64,000 bases of DNA from Sporomusa acidovorans (GTDB taxonomy: Bacteria; Bacillota; Negativicutes; Sporomusales; Sporomusaceae): assembly GCF_900101845.1 (NCBI RefSeq), contig NZ_FNAM01000022.1:1-64000 (forward strand), given 5' to 3'. How positions within the stretch are numbered: position 1 is the first letter of the stretch; every line of letters starts with the position of its first letter. Below the pieces are notes generated by a model. That model saw nothing but the letters and a program-made list of their open reading frames with translations, searched no databases and was not told where the DNA came from. The translations under genes and the position numbers were made by a program. This document shows positions 17,486 to 26,264 of this stretch, in pieces.

Positions 17486-18886
17486 TTACAAAAATGCATT
17501 AACAATTATTAGTATAATCGAAGCGCTCACCGGTATAATGGCAGTTCCAATCGACCATGATTTGAGGCTTGTCTTAACATCCATACCGCTAAAACGGGTA
17601 ACAACCCAGAAATAGCTATCATTAGGATACGAAATAAACATAGCTGTGCTGCACAGGCACAGCGCCGCAATAACCGGTTCCAGACCAAGTGTAGGCAACA
17701 TTGGAGCCAAAATGGACCCGCCGGTGATCATAGCAACCGTACCGGAACCTTGCGGGATCCGCAAAAGAGCTCCCAGCAGCAACGGCACCAGTATAACCGG
17801 AATACTCAGAGCAATAATCCCATGAGCGATGGTATCGCCGATATTTGTCACTCGAATTACATTTCCCAACGCGCCGCCCGCACCGGTTACCAGAATAATA
17901 AGGCCTGCGTCGGCAAGCGAGCTTTCCATTATTTTCTGAGCCTCTTCTCGGGTAAGAGTGGCGCACAAACCGTATACGGACAGTAAAACTGCAATGAACA
18001 CAGCAACAATAGGGTTACCCAAGATGCCAATAACACTGCCGGCAACTCCACCAACTTTTAAAGCACCGGCAATGGTATTGGCCAATATTAACAGGACAGG
18101 TACGACAATGGGTGAAAAAGATAGCAGCGTTCCGGGAAGTTGTTCGGTTGCTGCGATTTCTTTAAAATCCTCTCCGGTCAGTTCCTCCATAGATTTATGT
18201 TTGGCCAGGATATTTTCAAGGGTTTGTTTTTGTTCACCATTAATGCTGAGATCGTCTAATGTCCTTTCCGGAATTAACGCCGGAAATCTTTTTTCAACAT
18301 GCCGGAAATAGGCAAGAGAAATTAAGAAAATTGGGATTGATAATAAAATGCCGCATAGAATCATAATGCCAAGGTCAACTTTAAAAAAGCCTGCTACCGC
18401 CAAAGGTCCGGGGGTTGGCGGAACCAAGAAATGCGTAATATATAAGCCCATGCCAAGTATTCCGCCTAATCCAACCATAGATCGTTTGGTTATACGGGAA
18501 AACTCCTTGGCAAGCTCGGAAAGAATAACAAAACCTGAGTCACAAAATACAGGTATGCCAACAAGCAACCCCGATAGACCAAGCGCCACATCCGCATTTT
18601 TTACTCCAACCATTCGCAGGATGGTGAGCGCCATTTTTTTAGCTGCACCGCTTTTTTCAAGAAATTTCCCCATGATGCAGCCAAACCCGATTACAATGCC
18701 GATACTACCCAATGTTCCGCCAAATCCACCTGAGACCGCCTTCATAGTTTCGGCGGTCGGTAGTCCAGCCAGTAGTCCAACTAAAATTGAGGTAAAAATA
18801 AGTGCCGGAAAAGCCTGAATTTTAGTCTTGATAATCATCCATAAAAGTACGGCAATTCCGAGAATTAATGCAATAATACTGCCCAT
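17486..18886 (-). CDS. GntP-family gluconate/sugar-acid:H+ symporter
   Basis: 466 residues with about 12-14 membrane segments. Features of the GntP family include SGGFGGTLGSIGIVIGFG near residue 55, PVFCDSGFVILS, LVPPTPGPLAVAGFFKVD and RIPQGSGTVAMITGG. Members import gluconate, glycerate or related hydroxy acids with protons. ATG start at 18886 with GGAGG at the right distance; the first ATG at 18892 is too close to it. It is the uptake step of the LarA/UxaA operon. The gap to the dehydratase gene contains a GC-rich hairpin. Confidence 0.88.
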   Translation of the reverse strand: MGSIIALILGIAVLLWMIIKTKIQAFPALIFTSILVGLLAGLPTAETMKAVSGGFGGTLGSIGIVIGFGCIMGKFLEKSGAAKKMALTILRMVGVKNADVALGLSGLLVGIPVFCDSGFVILSELAKEFSRITKRSMVGLGGILGMGLYITHFLVPPTPGPLAVAGFFKVDLGIMILCGILLSIPIFLISLAYFRHVEKRFPALIPERTLDDLSINGEQKQTLENILAKHKSMEELTGEDFKEIAATEQLPGTLLSFSPIVVPVLLILANTIAGALKVGGVAGSVIGILGNPIVAVFIAVLLSVYGLCATLTREEAQKIMESSLADAGLIILVTGAGGALGNVIRVTNIGDTIAHGIIALSIPVILVPLLLGALLRIPQGSGTVAMITGGSILAPMLPTLGLEPVIAALCLCSTAMFISYPNDSYFWVVTRFSGMDVKTSLKSWSIGTAIIPVSASIILIIVNAFL

Positions 18887-18920
18887 AATCATTCCTCCAG
18901 TTTCGTCATATAGGTGAACT

Positions 18921-18944
18921 CTGAGGGGCGCGCCGGCCCCTCAG
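18921..18944 (-). other. GC-rich hairpin upstream of gntP
   Basis: Perfect arms CTGAGGGG and CCCCTCAG with an eight-base loop and no T-run, between uxaA-like and gntP genes. More likely an mRNA stability or processing element than a terminator. Confidence 0.4.
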
Positions 18945-19039
18945 TACAACACTGCATATAAAGAACGTTTCCTGGAATGTATAGAGATTTCAGTTGTCCG
19001 CAAGCTTATGTTTTTTCTTTCATCACTCCTCAATGCAAA

Positions 19040-20200
19040 TTAAATCACCGGCCCCCACATATAAATATCCATTGAGTTGGTATACCCGGATATTTCCGCC
19101 TTTGTCATACCGCCGGATGCGACGCTTACCAATTCTTCCAAAACACGCCGTCCCGCGTCGGGAATGGTGTCGCCCCCGTCGATCACCGCACTGAGATTCA
19201 TGTCAATATGGTCGCTCATTTTCTCAGCCGCGGTACGACTGCCGGTAATTTTTAATACCGGTACAAAAGGAAATCCTTGCGGCGCTCCCCGACCGGTCGC
19301 AAAAGCAATAATATTGCAGCCGGCAGCTGCTAAGCCGGTTAGAATTTCCGGCTCCCGGCCCGGTGAGTCCATAACAACCAGCCCTCTGACCTGCGGCCGT
19401 TCGCCATATTCGTAAACCGCCTGGATAGGCGCAGACCCGGCTTTGGCAATAGCACCTAAAGACTTTTCTTCGATGGTGGTAAGGCCGCCCTTAATGTTGC
19501 CGCCGGTAGGCTGTCCGCCCCGAATATCTTCTCCTACAGCCATAGCGCGTTTCTCCATACGCGAAACCAGGTTCAGAATGCCTTGTGCCACTTGCTCATT
19601 AGCGGCATGTCTGGCCAAAATATGTTCTGCGCCGATAAATTCGGTAACTTCTCCCAATACGGATGTTCCGCCTGCCGCTACCAATAAATCGGAAGCTACC
19701 CCAATAGCTGGATTGGGCACTAAACCGGATGTTGTATCTGAACTGCCGCACTTCATACCTAAAACCAGCTCGCTGATTGGAAAGGCTTCCCGTTGCTGTA
19801 AAGACGCCTCCCGCACCATTTCCTGAGCCAGGAGTATGCCTTGCGCCGTGGTCCGCGCCGCGCCGCCGATTTCCTGCACGACCAGATGCTCCACTCGCTT
19901 GCCGCTGGCCTGGATGCCTTTAATGACGGCCGTTAAGTCGGTACTCTCACATCCCAAGCTGACAATGATTACAGAATGCAGATTGGGGTTGCTCCCCAGT
20001 CCGACCAGAGTATGGTTAACACGCCCGATATCAAGCGGAGTCTGACAGCATCCCTGGTGGTGCGTGAATCTGACCGTTCCCTGAACCTGACCGGCAATTG
20101 CCTCTACTACCTCGTTAACGCATACAACCGCTGACAAAACGCCAACATAATTTCGTGTCCCAACTGTTCCATTAGCGCGACGATAACCCATAAAATTCAT
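19040..20200 (-). CDS. UxaA-family hydratase, large subunit
   Basis: 386 residues of the UxaA (altronate/galactarate dehydratase) family without the SAF domain, which is encoded separately just upstream. Motifs include GYRRANGTVGTRNYVGVL, HHQGCCQT (metal/FeS cysteine), SLGCES, LGMKCGSSDTTSG and ATGRGAPQGFPFVPVLKITG. The two-piece form also occurs in sulfolactate sulfo-lyase (SuyAB), so either sugar-acid dehydration or C-S lyase chemistry is possible. LarA and GntP neighbours favour a hydroxy-acid pathway. ATG start with AAGGAGG. Confidence 0.85.
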   Translation of the reverse strand: MNFMGYRRANGTVGTRNYVGVLSAVVCVNEVVEAIAGQVQGTVRFTHHQGCCQTPLDIGRVNHTLVGLGSNPNLHSVIIVSLGCESTDLTAVIKGIQASGKRVEHLVVQEIGGAARTTAQGILLAQEMVREASLQQREAFPISELVLGMKCGSSDTTSGLVPNPAIGVASDLLVAAGGTSVLGEVTEFIGAEHILARHAANEQVAQGILNLVSRMEKRAMAVGEDIRGGQPTGGNIKGGLTTIEEKSLGAIAKAGSAPIQAVYEYGERPQVRGLVVMDSPGREPEILTGLAAAGCNIIAFATGRGAPQGFPFVPVLKITGSRTAAEKMSDHIDMNLSAVIDGGDTIPDAGRRVLEELVSVASGGMTKAEISGYTNSMDIYMWGPVI

Positions 20201-20202
20201 AA

Positions 20203-20502
20203 CTAAGCCTCCTTCTGCAAATCACCGCGACCGCGCAAACTTTCAATATTTTGAACATGGGCATGATGCCCTGCAAGAATATCTTGTGTTGCCCGCCCGA
20301 TAACTTCTCCGTATTTTATGATGTCTTGTCCCTTCCGAATGGAATATACGGCAATTTTATGTCCGTAAGGAATGTCCTCGCCGATCAGGACCTGTTTAAT
20401 ATCATGTCCCAAACGGACATCTGCCTTCTGTCCCGCCTTAAGTACTTGAACAGCTGTTGCGACATTATCTGCCGGGTTTAACATAATTGCATCAATGGCC
20501 AA
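20203..20502 (-). CDS. UxaA-family hydratase, small SAF-domain subunit
   Basis: About 99 residues forming one SAF domain, the N-terminal part of classical UxaA: NPADNVATAVQVLKAGQ, IPYGHKIAVYSI and YGEVIGRATQDI, with the final histidines (GHHAHVQN) near a likely metal site. I start at the TTG at 20502, seven bases behind GGAGGG; the earlier in-frame TTG at 20517 overlaps that site. It is two bases from the large-subunit gene, so the pair is co-translated. Confidence 0.83.
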   Translation of the reverse strand: MAIDAIMLNPADNVATAVQVLKAGQKADVRLGHDIKQVLIGEDIPYGHKIAVYSIRKGQDIIKYGEVIGRATQDILAGHHAHVQNIESLRGRGDLQKEA

Positions 20503-20536
20503 AATCTTACCCTCCAATCTTTTTGTTCTATAATTT

Positions 20537-21811
20537 TTACACTATAACCGCAACTCCATCAGGAATGACTGTAATTTTGGAGTGTGAACCGGCAATCTGT
20601 CCGGCGGTTTTTAAAGCCGCCTCAAGAGTATAAGCGGTTTTCATACCTATGGTTTTTGCTATCTGATGATCACACTGGTCCGTTACTAAAATAACGGTAT
20701 GCTTTAATAGGACACGGGCGATAATTTGAGCTGCCCACTGATCTGGGATAGTTGACTCTGACGGGATTTTCATAATTTTATCCATAATTTCCATCGCCCC
20801 GCCCGGCGCTTCCTGAAACCATTTATAAAAGGTATCTCCGCCATGCCCATCGTTACAAGCTGCGCAAATAATAATAACACCGCCTGGCTTACAAGTAGCC
20901 TCCGCAGAAGATAATCCTTTTACAAGCTGATAAATATTTTGATCCAGTGGATACCCGCCATTTGAAGTAATTACAATATCGGCAGGCTTTGCTGCCACTT
21001 TGGCCAGACCGCTGACAAATTTACAGCCGGCAATGTGAGCTTGTTCCCTATCGCCGGCAAAGGCTTTTATAATTCGCTTATCGGCGTCGATTACCACATT
21101 TAGAATAAATGCCAGCTTAGCCTGTTGTGCAGCATACAGCATATCAATATGGATTGGATTGCCATCAAGTATCCCTACTCTTGCTTTTTCATGGGCAATA
21201 AATTTAGCACAGTGGTTAGCCATAACGGTTACGCCGCTGACAATACCCGGCAAAATACTTTTTCGTCCGCCGGAAAAACCGGCGAATAAATGCGGTTCAA
21301 TGAACCCTTCAGAGATTAATAAATCAGCCTCCATTGCCAGTTTGTTAATCACAAGAGCACCGCCGGAGGGGAGTTTGCCTATATCGACCAAATTATCCTT
21401 ATCCCAGCAGTTATGAACCACAATTTTTTCGTTTTTCATGATATCATCGCCAAATTTGTCCAAAAGCTCTTGCTGAGTACTGGCGCGATGAAAGCCGGTA
21501 GCAATCAGAAACGTAATATCTGCCTCCGGATTAGTGCTTCTAATTTCTGCAAGCATTTGCGGTGCCATGATTTTTGTTGGAACCGGACGGGTATGGTCAC
21601 TTGCAATAATAACAATTTTGTGACATCCCTTAGCTAAATCACGCAGACGTCGCGAACCGACAGGATGTTCGAGCGACTGCTTAACAAGTTCTGCTTCCGC
21701 AGCTTCTGGTCTGTAGTGATGGGCACTGGATTCCAAGACTGCTTCGATGCGTTCTTCCGCTACGTTGGCTTCCATAAAAGTTTTACCGTAAGGAATCTTA
21801 ATTGTAGTCAT
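20537..21811 (-). CDS. LarA-family nickel-pincer racemase/epimerase
   Basis: 424 residues, the length of LarA. It has the N-terminal catalytic domain with ASDHTRPVPTKIM, the TGFHRAST histidine motif, SEGFIEPHLFAGFSGGRKSILPG (the most conserved LarA stretch, with His and Lys of the active site) and NGGYPLDQNIYQLVKG in the C-terminal domain. LarA homologues use a nickel-pincer nucleotide to invert C2 of hydroxy acids such as lactate, malate or gluconate. First gene of the operon with a UxaA dehydratase and GntP permease, so epimerisation of a sugar acid is more likely than lactate. No larB, larC or larE is in the window. Confidence 0.85.
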   Translation of the reverse strand: MTTIKIPYGKTFMEANVAEERIEAVLESSAHHYRPEAAEAELVKQSLEHPVGSRRLRDLAKGCHKIVIIASDHTRPVPTKIMAPQMLAEIRSTNPEADITFLIATGFHRASTQQELLDKFGDDIMKNEKIVVHNCWDKDNLVDIGKLPSGGALVINKLAMEADLLISEGFIEPHLFAGFSGGRKSILPGIVSGVTVMANHCAKFIAHEKARVGILDGNPIHIDMLYAAQQAKLAFILNVVIDADKRIIKAFAGDREQAHIAGCKFVSGLAKVAAKPADIVITSNGGYPLDQNIYQLVKGLSSAEATCKPGGVIIICAACNDGHGGDTFYKWFQEAPGGAMEIMDKIMKIPSESTIPDQWAAQIIARVLLKHTVILVTDQCDHQIAKTIGMKTAYTLEAALKTAGQIAGSHSKITVIPDGVAVIV

Positions 21812-21982
21812 CATTTACTCCTTCCAACGCAAATTCACCGATTATTTATTTTTCGGCAGAAATCAAAATTAATAAATTAGATAACAACTGTCATATAACT
21901 ATCAATGTTATAAATTTTCAATCTTTTCAGCCGAAGCCCTTTGTGCCCTATTGACAACAATAATTGGTAGGCAACTTATTTT
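21812..21982. other. Upstream region of the sugar-acid operon
   Basis: Probable promoter region of the minus-strand LarA operon. An inverted repeat TATAAC-tatcaat-GTTATA is present. The right part blends into the transposase relic. No gene seen. Confidence 0.3.
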
Positions 21983-22867
21983 TTGTTCACTGTGCACATA
22001 TCGGGCGTTTCCAACAATACTCCATCTAAACAGATCACATTTGAAGATTTCAACCAGCCGGTCGGAATGCATCTGAGTCCGAGAAATCGCTGGGTTAAAA
22101 AAGCCGAACTCATTCCATGGGATCAAATCGAAACAGACTATGCCAGGTTGTTCAAAGGATTTAAGGGCCAGATTGCCAAGCCAGCACGTATGGCTTTGGG
22201 AGCGTTGCTTATCCAAATCGAATATGGCTATTCAGACGAAGAAACGGTTGAACAGATCAAGGAAAATCCATATCTGCAGTTCTTCTGCGGTTTGCCCGGC
22301 TATGAATATAAGGCGCCATTTGACGCATCTGCTATGGTGAGATTCCGTAAACGCCTGACACCTGAAAAACTAGCGGCAATCAACGAAGAAATCATTAAAA
22401 GAACCGAGACCGCCAGAAAACAGCAAAAATACATGTATGATCACCGTCAGCATAGTGTCGGCCAGCGAATTGTAAACTTACGACAACCCTATCTGCGGCC
22501 GATTGTAAGGGGAAAGGCGAAGGCGGCGACGGAATTTGGAGCCAAACTGGACATCAGTGTCGTAAATGGACTTGTCCGATTAGAGAAACAAAGTTTTGAG
22601 GCCTATAACGAAAGCGAGCTGTTGAAGACAGAGGTAGAACGGTATCGAGAAAGGTACGGATGCTATCCAAAGCGAGTGCTTGCGGATAAAATCTATCGAA
22701 ACAGAGACAATCTGTCTTATTGCAAGGAAAATAGAATTCGTTTATCCGGGCCGGCATTGGGCAGGCCCAAAAAGAATACAGTTGTGGATAAGAAAGCCGA
22801 ATACAGAGATATCTGTGAGCGTATAAATTTTTGCTTTGGTATGGAAAATATGGCAAGTGACTTTTAG
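21983..22867 (+). pseudogene. IS5-type transposase, internally deleted and truncated
   Basis: An open frame of 294 residues against about 450 for this group. The N-terminus (ITFEDFNQPVGMHL, RWVKKAELIPWD, GYSDEETVEQIKENPYLQFF) and the RIVNLRQPYLRPIVRGKAKA plus EFGAKLDISVVNGLVRLEK segments are well preserved. Between ARKQQK and YMYDHRQHS the expected block with the first catalytic aspartate is missing. After YRDICER the frame leaves the family and ends, so the catalytic glutamate region is also gone. The deletion stays in frame, giving an intact-looking but inactive product. Confidence 0.78.
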
Positions 22868-22942
22868 CGGATTAAAAGATGATCGCTTTCAAAAGGTATC
22901 TTTTGTGCAGTAGACATTAATTAACATCTTTGTGATGACAAA

Positions 22943-22976
22943 AAAATTAAACAGCCTAATTCGGCTGTTTAATTTT
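22943..22976. terminator. Terminator hairpin after the transposase relic
   Basis: AAAATTAAACAGCC pairs perfectly with GGCTGTTTAATTTT around a TAATTC loop; T-rich on the right side and A-rich on the left, so usable in either direction. Confidence 0.7.
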
Positions 22977-23017
22977 CATATAATTGAGCTGTTTGTAAGA
23001 GAGGGGTTAACCAATAA

Positions 23018-23066
23018 GTATCATATTTCAATATGAAAAATACTATTTCATATTGAAATATGATAC
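23018..23066. repeat. 21-bp perfect inverted repeat
   Basis: Arms at 23018-23038 and 23046-23066 are exact inverted copies (outer ends GTATCATATTTC and GAAATATGATAC) around a 7-base spacer. Each arm is itself nearly palindromic. Purely A/T-rich with no T-run, it could be a cruciform operator, or the end of a lost mobile element. Confidence 0.75.
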
Positions 23067-23094
23067 GTTAATAATGGAATTCGCTGAATTAATT

Positions 23095-23128
23095 AGCCTA
23101 ATATATCGTTATATTGATATATTAGGCT
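23095..23128. terminator. Terminator-like hairpin
   Basis: AGCCTAATATATC and GATATATTAGGCT are perfect 13-bp arms around an 8-base loop, followed by TTCAATTT. Confidence 0.45.
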
Positions 23129-23189
23129 TTCAATTTGTAATAACATAATATGCGACTAATTATAATTATACAATGATTTTGATAACTTG

Positions 23190-23253
23190 TCCGCAATATT
23201 GCTGGTATTGCGGAAATATAAAGATTAATCCAAAAAGTGGCACGAATTTTGCA
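23190..23253 (+). promoter_or_regulatory. Sigma-54 promoter with upstream inverted repeat
   Basis: TGGCACGAATTTTGCA at 23238-23253 fits the -24/-12 consensus (TGGCAC, N5, TTGCA) exactly. Just upstream, TCCGCAATA and TATTGCGGA (23190-23198, 23206-23214) form a perfect inverted repeat, a plausible enhancer-binding-protein site though closer than usual. It lies 150 bp before the TRAP binding-protein gene. No sigma-54 activator gene lies in the window. Confidence 0.8.
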
Positions 23254-23403
23254 TAATAAATTTTGCAAGGAGAAAAGACGAACAGCAGTAGCGCTGTTAT
23301 ATGTGTTTTATAGTGCCAAAGACTTTGACTAGCAGGATAAGGGGGGATAAATTAAGTAAGAGTAGAGTTTGACTGGCACTAAATAAAAATATAGGGGGAA
23401 ATT

Positions 23404-24408
23404 ATGAAGAGACTTTCTTTGGTATTGTTGTTAGTATTTAGCATTGTGGCATTGGCTGGATGCGGCGGGAACAGCGCAAAAAGTGATTCTGGCTCCGCTA
23501 AGAAGCCTGTTACATTAAAACTAGGGCATATTCAAAGTGAAACTGATTTGTGGCATCAAGGCGCGAAAAAATTTGCCGAACTTGTTGAGAAAAAGACTAA
23601 CGGCGAAGTAAAAGTCCAAGTATTTCCAAACTCTACAATAGGTAATGACCGTGATATGGCTGAAGGCCTGCAAATGGGTTCTGTGGATTTTGCCTTAATT
23701 GCCGGCGTCCTTGGCAATTTTGAGCCTTCGTTGCAAATTATGGAAATGCCTTATTTGTTTAAAGATGAAGCACATTTACGCAAGGTAATCTACGGACCAA
23801 TCGGTGATCAACTACTCGATAATTTGCTGAAAAGTTCAAACATTAGGGGACTATCTTTCTGGGAACGCGGCCCGCGTCAATTAACGACGAATAAGCCGGT
23901 TAATTCACTTAATGACATTAAAGGGGTAAAAATCCGGGTGCCTGAGATTCCGCCTATGGTTGCCGCATGGAAAGCGATGGGGGCCAATCCCACACCGATG
24001 GCCTGGGGGGAAGTGTACACGGCATTACAACAAAACGTAATTGAGGCCCAGGAAAATCCCGTACCATACATTCACGCCGGTAAAATTTATGAAGTACAAA
24101 AGTATATTGCTATGACGAATCACAAGTATGAGTATGTCATTATGGCGATGAGCAATAAGACGTGGGAGAAACTGACGCCTGAACAACAAAAAGCAATTAG
24201 TGAAGCCGCCAAAGAAGCTACTGAATACGAAAATAAATTAGTTGCTGAAAAAACCAATGATTTATTCAAGGATTTACAGGCAAAAGGCATGCAGGTAACC
24301 AAACCGGATACGACCGAGTGGGCTAAACTAGCACAAACTACCCATAAGGAGTTTGCTGAAAAATACGGAATTGACCTCTATAATAAAATTATTGAAGCTG
24401 GTAAGTAA
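23404..24408 (+). CDS. dctP: TRAP transporter substrate-binding lipoprotein (DctP family)
   Basis: 334 residues: lipoprotein signal with lipobox LAGC (Cys20), then a DctP-type solute-binding fold with LGHIQSETDLWHQGAKKFAELVE, VQVFPNSTIGNDRDMAEGLQMG, the substrate-carboxylate arginine region IKGVKIRVPEIPPM and GEVYTALQQNVIEAQENP. It captures an organic acid in the periplasm and delivers it to the DctQM membrane pair encoded next. ATG with AGGGGG. First gene of the sigma-54-driven operon. The neighbouring LarA-family gene suggests an alpha-hydroxy acid as ligand. Confidence 0.93.
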   Translation: MKRLSLVLLLVFSIVALAGCGGNSAKSDSGSAKKPVTLKLGHIQSETDLWHQGAKKFAELVEKKTNGEVKVQVFPNSTIGNDRDMAEGLQMGSVDFALIAGVLGNFEPSLQIMEMPYLFKDEAHLRKVIYGPIGDQLLDNLLKSSNIRGLSFWERGPRQLTTNKPVNSLNDIKGVKIRVPEIPPMVAAWKAMGANPTPMAWGEVYTALQQNVIEAQENPVPYIHAGKIYEVQKYIAMTNHKYEYVIMAMSNKTWEKLTPEQQKAISEAAKEATEYENKLVAEKTNDLFKDLQAKGMQVTKPDTTEWAKLAQTTHKEFAEKYGIDLYNKIIEAGK

Positions 24409-24495
24409 TTAGAACGTATACCGCTCCAAAACAGAGGATTTCTCCGGGGGTGAATCTATCCGGAGAAATCCTCTACTAAGAAAGGGGAAATGCCT

Positions 24496-24969
24496 GTGTT
24501 TTCTGCAATCGAAGAAAAATTGTACAAATTGCTTTTAGGAATATGCTTTTTACTAATGTTGGGCATGGTAGCAATCATATTTGTACAGGTAATTGCCCGC
24601 TACGCTTTTAGCAACTCACTGACCTGGTCAGAAGAAGTGGGCAGGTATTTGTTTGTGTGGATGACATTCCTCGGTACGGCTTTGGCTGTACGCAATAAAG
24701 CCCATGTGGCTCTCGATGTTCTGGTAGGCAAGTTACCGCCTCTTTTACAAAAAGCAGTTATCGTTTTTGGCTATTTGTCAATGATGGTATTTGCCGGTGT
24801 TTTGGTATATGCGGCAGTAAATATGATGACACTGGGCACGCGGCAGGTAAGTGCCGCTCTGCAAATACCCATGCGGTGGGTATATATGGTTTTGCCGGTG
24901 AGTGGTGTGCTGATTATTTTTTACTTAGCTAAAAACTTGTATGAAGAGTGTTGGCAAAGGAGGTCTTAG
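24496..24969 (+). CDS. dctQ: TRAP transporter small membrane subunit (DctQ)
   Basis: 157 residues with four membrane segments, as in DctQ. The conserved stretches IFVQVIARYAFSNSLTWSEEVGRYLFVWMTFLG and TRQVSAALQIPMRWVYMVLPVSG are present. I prefer the GTG at 24496, eight bases behind AGGGG; the in-frame ATG at 24490 is only two bases from it. It forms the transport channel complex with DctM, whose start is four bases downstream. Confidence 0.9.
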   Translation: MFSAIEEKLYKLLLGICFLLMLGMVAIIFVQVIARYAFSNSLTWSEEVGRYLFVWMTFLGTALAVRNKAHVALDVLVGKLPPLLQKAVIVFGYLSMMVFAGVLVYAAVNMMTLGTRQVSAALQIPMRWVYMVLPVSGVLIIFYLAKNLYEECWQRRS

Positions 24970-24972
24970 AAC

Positions 24973-26241
24973 TTGGCTCCCATATTATTTTCAACTTTTG
25001 TCGCCTTTGTTTTTCTTGGAGTGCCAATTGCGTTTGTTTTGGGTATAGCCTCCTTAGCAGCTATGGTGTTGGTCGGTAATTATCCCTTGCAAGTAGTGTT
25101 ACAGCGGATGTTTGCCGCGGTAGATTCTTTTCCGTTGATGGCGATCCCTTTCTTCATGCTCGCAGGATCGCTTATGGAAAAAGGAGGGATTACCAGCCGT
25201 ATTATTGGATTTGCTCTTTCACTGGTAGGGGGCATCCGCGGTAGCTTGGCGCATGTGGTTTCCATTACCGGGGTCATTATGGGCGGTATCTCCGGTTCCG
25301 GTGTTGCCGATACGGCTGCCATTGGAAGCATCATGGTGCCGGAAATGACCAAACGCAATTATCACAGAGAGTTTTCCGCCGCGCTGGTAGCTGCTGCCGG
25401 CAGTATCGGCCTGATTATTCCGCCCAGTATTGCAATGATTATTTACGGAGTGTCAGCCGGCGCTTCTATCGGTGATCTGTTTATGTCCGGGTTTGTGCCG
25501 GGGGTTCTGATTGCCGGCGGCTTTATGGTTTATTCCCACTATATAGCCATTAAGCGTGGTTATCCTTTTGAAGGAACCAAGTCCTGGCCTGAACGGTGGG
25601 TTTCCTTTAAAGAATCGATTTGGGCGCTCATGATGCCGGTAATTATTATTGTCGGCATTCGCTGCGGCATATTTACACCGACCGAAGGCGGAGTTGTCGC
25701 TGCCGTATATGCACTCGTGGTCGGCAAGTTTATTTATAAGGAACTGAAGTGGAGCGATTTGCCTACTATTTTTGGGGAAGCCGTCATTAGTACGGCCACA
25801 ATTTCTTTCCTGATTGCCACAGCCTCGTTATTTAGCTGGCTGTTAGCCTGTGAACAAATACCGCAGCAAATTACCGAGTCCATTTTAAGTATTTCCGACA
25901 ACAAACTTATTATTTTATTTATGATCAACATTCTGCTGCTTATTGTCGGTATGTTCTTGGATAGCGGGCCGGCTATTATTTTGCTGGTGCCTGTGCTGGT
26001 GCCGGTAGCGCAGTCACTGGGGGTTAACCTTGTTCAGTTTGGTTTGATGATGGTAATAAACTTAACGATCGGCCTGTTGACTCCGCCGGTAGGGACAGCC
26101 CTGTATGTTTCCAGCAATGTATCGAAAGTCCCTTTAGTAACGCTAAGCCGGGCAATTCTTCCGTTTATCGGCATTATGCTGGCAGTGCTCATGCTAATTA
26201 CCTATGTGCCGGGAGTAACAACATGGGTAATCGGAAAATAG
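24973..26241 (+). CDS. dctM: TRAP transporter large membrane subunit (DctM)
   Basis: 422 residues, about 11-12 membrane segments. DctM signatures include MAIPFFMLAGSLMEKGGIT, GSGVADTAAIGSIMVPEM, SIGLIIPPSIAMIIYG and GLLTPPVGTALYVSSNVS. It carries out Na+-coupled import of the substrate presented by DctP. TTG start at 24973, eight bases behind AAAGGAGG. Confidence 0.93.
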   Translation: MAPILFSTFVAFVFLGVPIAFVLGIASLAAMVLVGNYPLQVVLQRMFAAVDSFPLMAIPFFMLAGSLMEKGGITSRIIGFALSLVGGIRGSLAHVVSITGVIMGGISGSGVADTAAIGSIMVPEMTKRNYHREFSAALVAAAGSIGLIIPPSIAMIIYGVSAGASIGDLFMSGFVPGVLIAGGFMVYSHYIAIKRGYPFEGTKSWPERWVSFKESIWALMMPVIIIVGIRCGIFTPTEGGVVAAVYALVVGKFIYKELKWSDLPTIFGEAVISTATISFLIATASLFSWLLACEQIPQQITESILSISDNKLIILFMINILLLIVGMFLDSGPAIILLVPVLVPVAQSLGVNLVQFGLMMVINLTIGLLTPPVGTALYVSSNVSKVPLVTLSRAILPFIGIMLAVLMLITYVPGVTTWVIGK

Positions 26242-26264
26242 TATTCTTGGAAGGCGGTGTATCA

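Larger units (their letters stand above)
22868..23403. other. Long intergenic region before the TRAP operon
   Basis: No gene in about 535 bp, but dense structure: a terminator at 22943-22976, a 21-bp perfect inverted repeat at 23018-23066, a second hairpin at 23095-23128, a 9-bp inverted repeat at 23190-23214 and a sigma-54 promoter at 23238-23253. Confidence 0.7.

Noticed and set aside
21908..22216. 102-codon minus-strand open frame
   Set aside because: Reverse frame of the IS5-type transposase relic.
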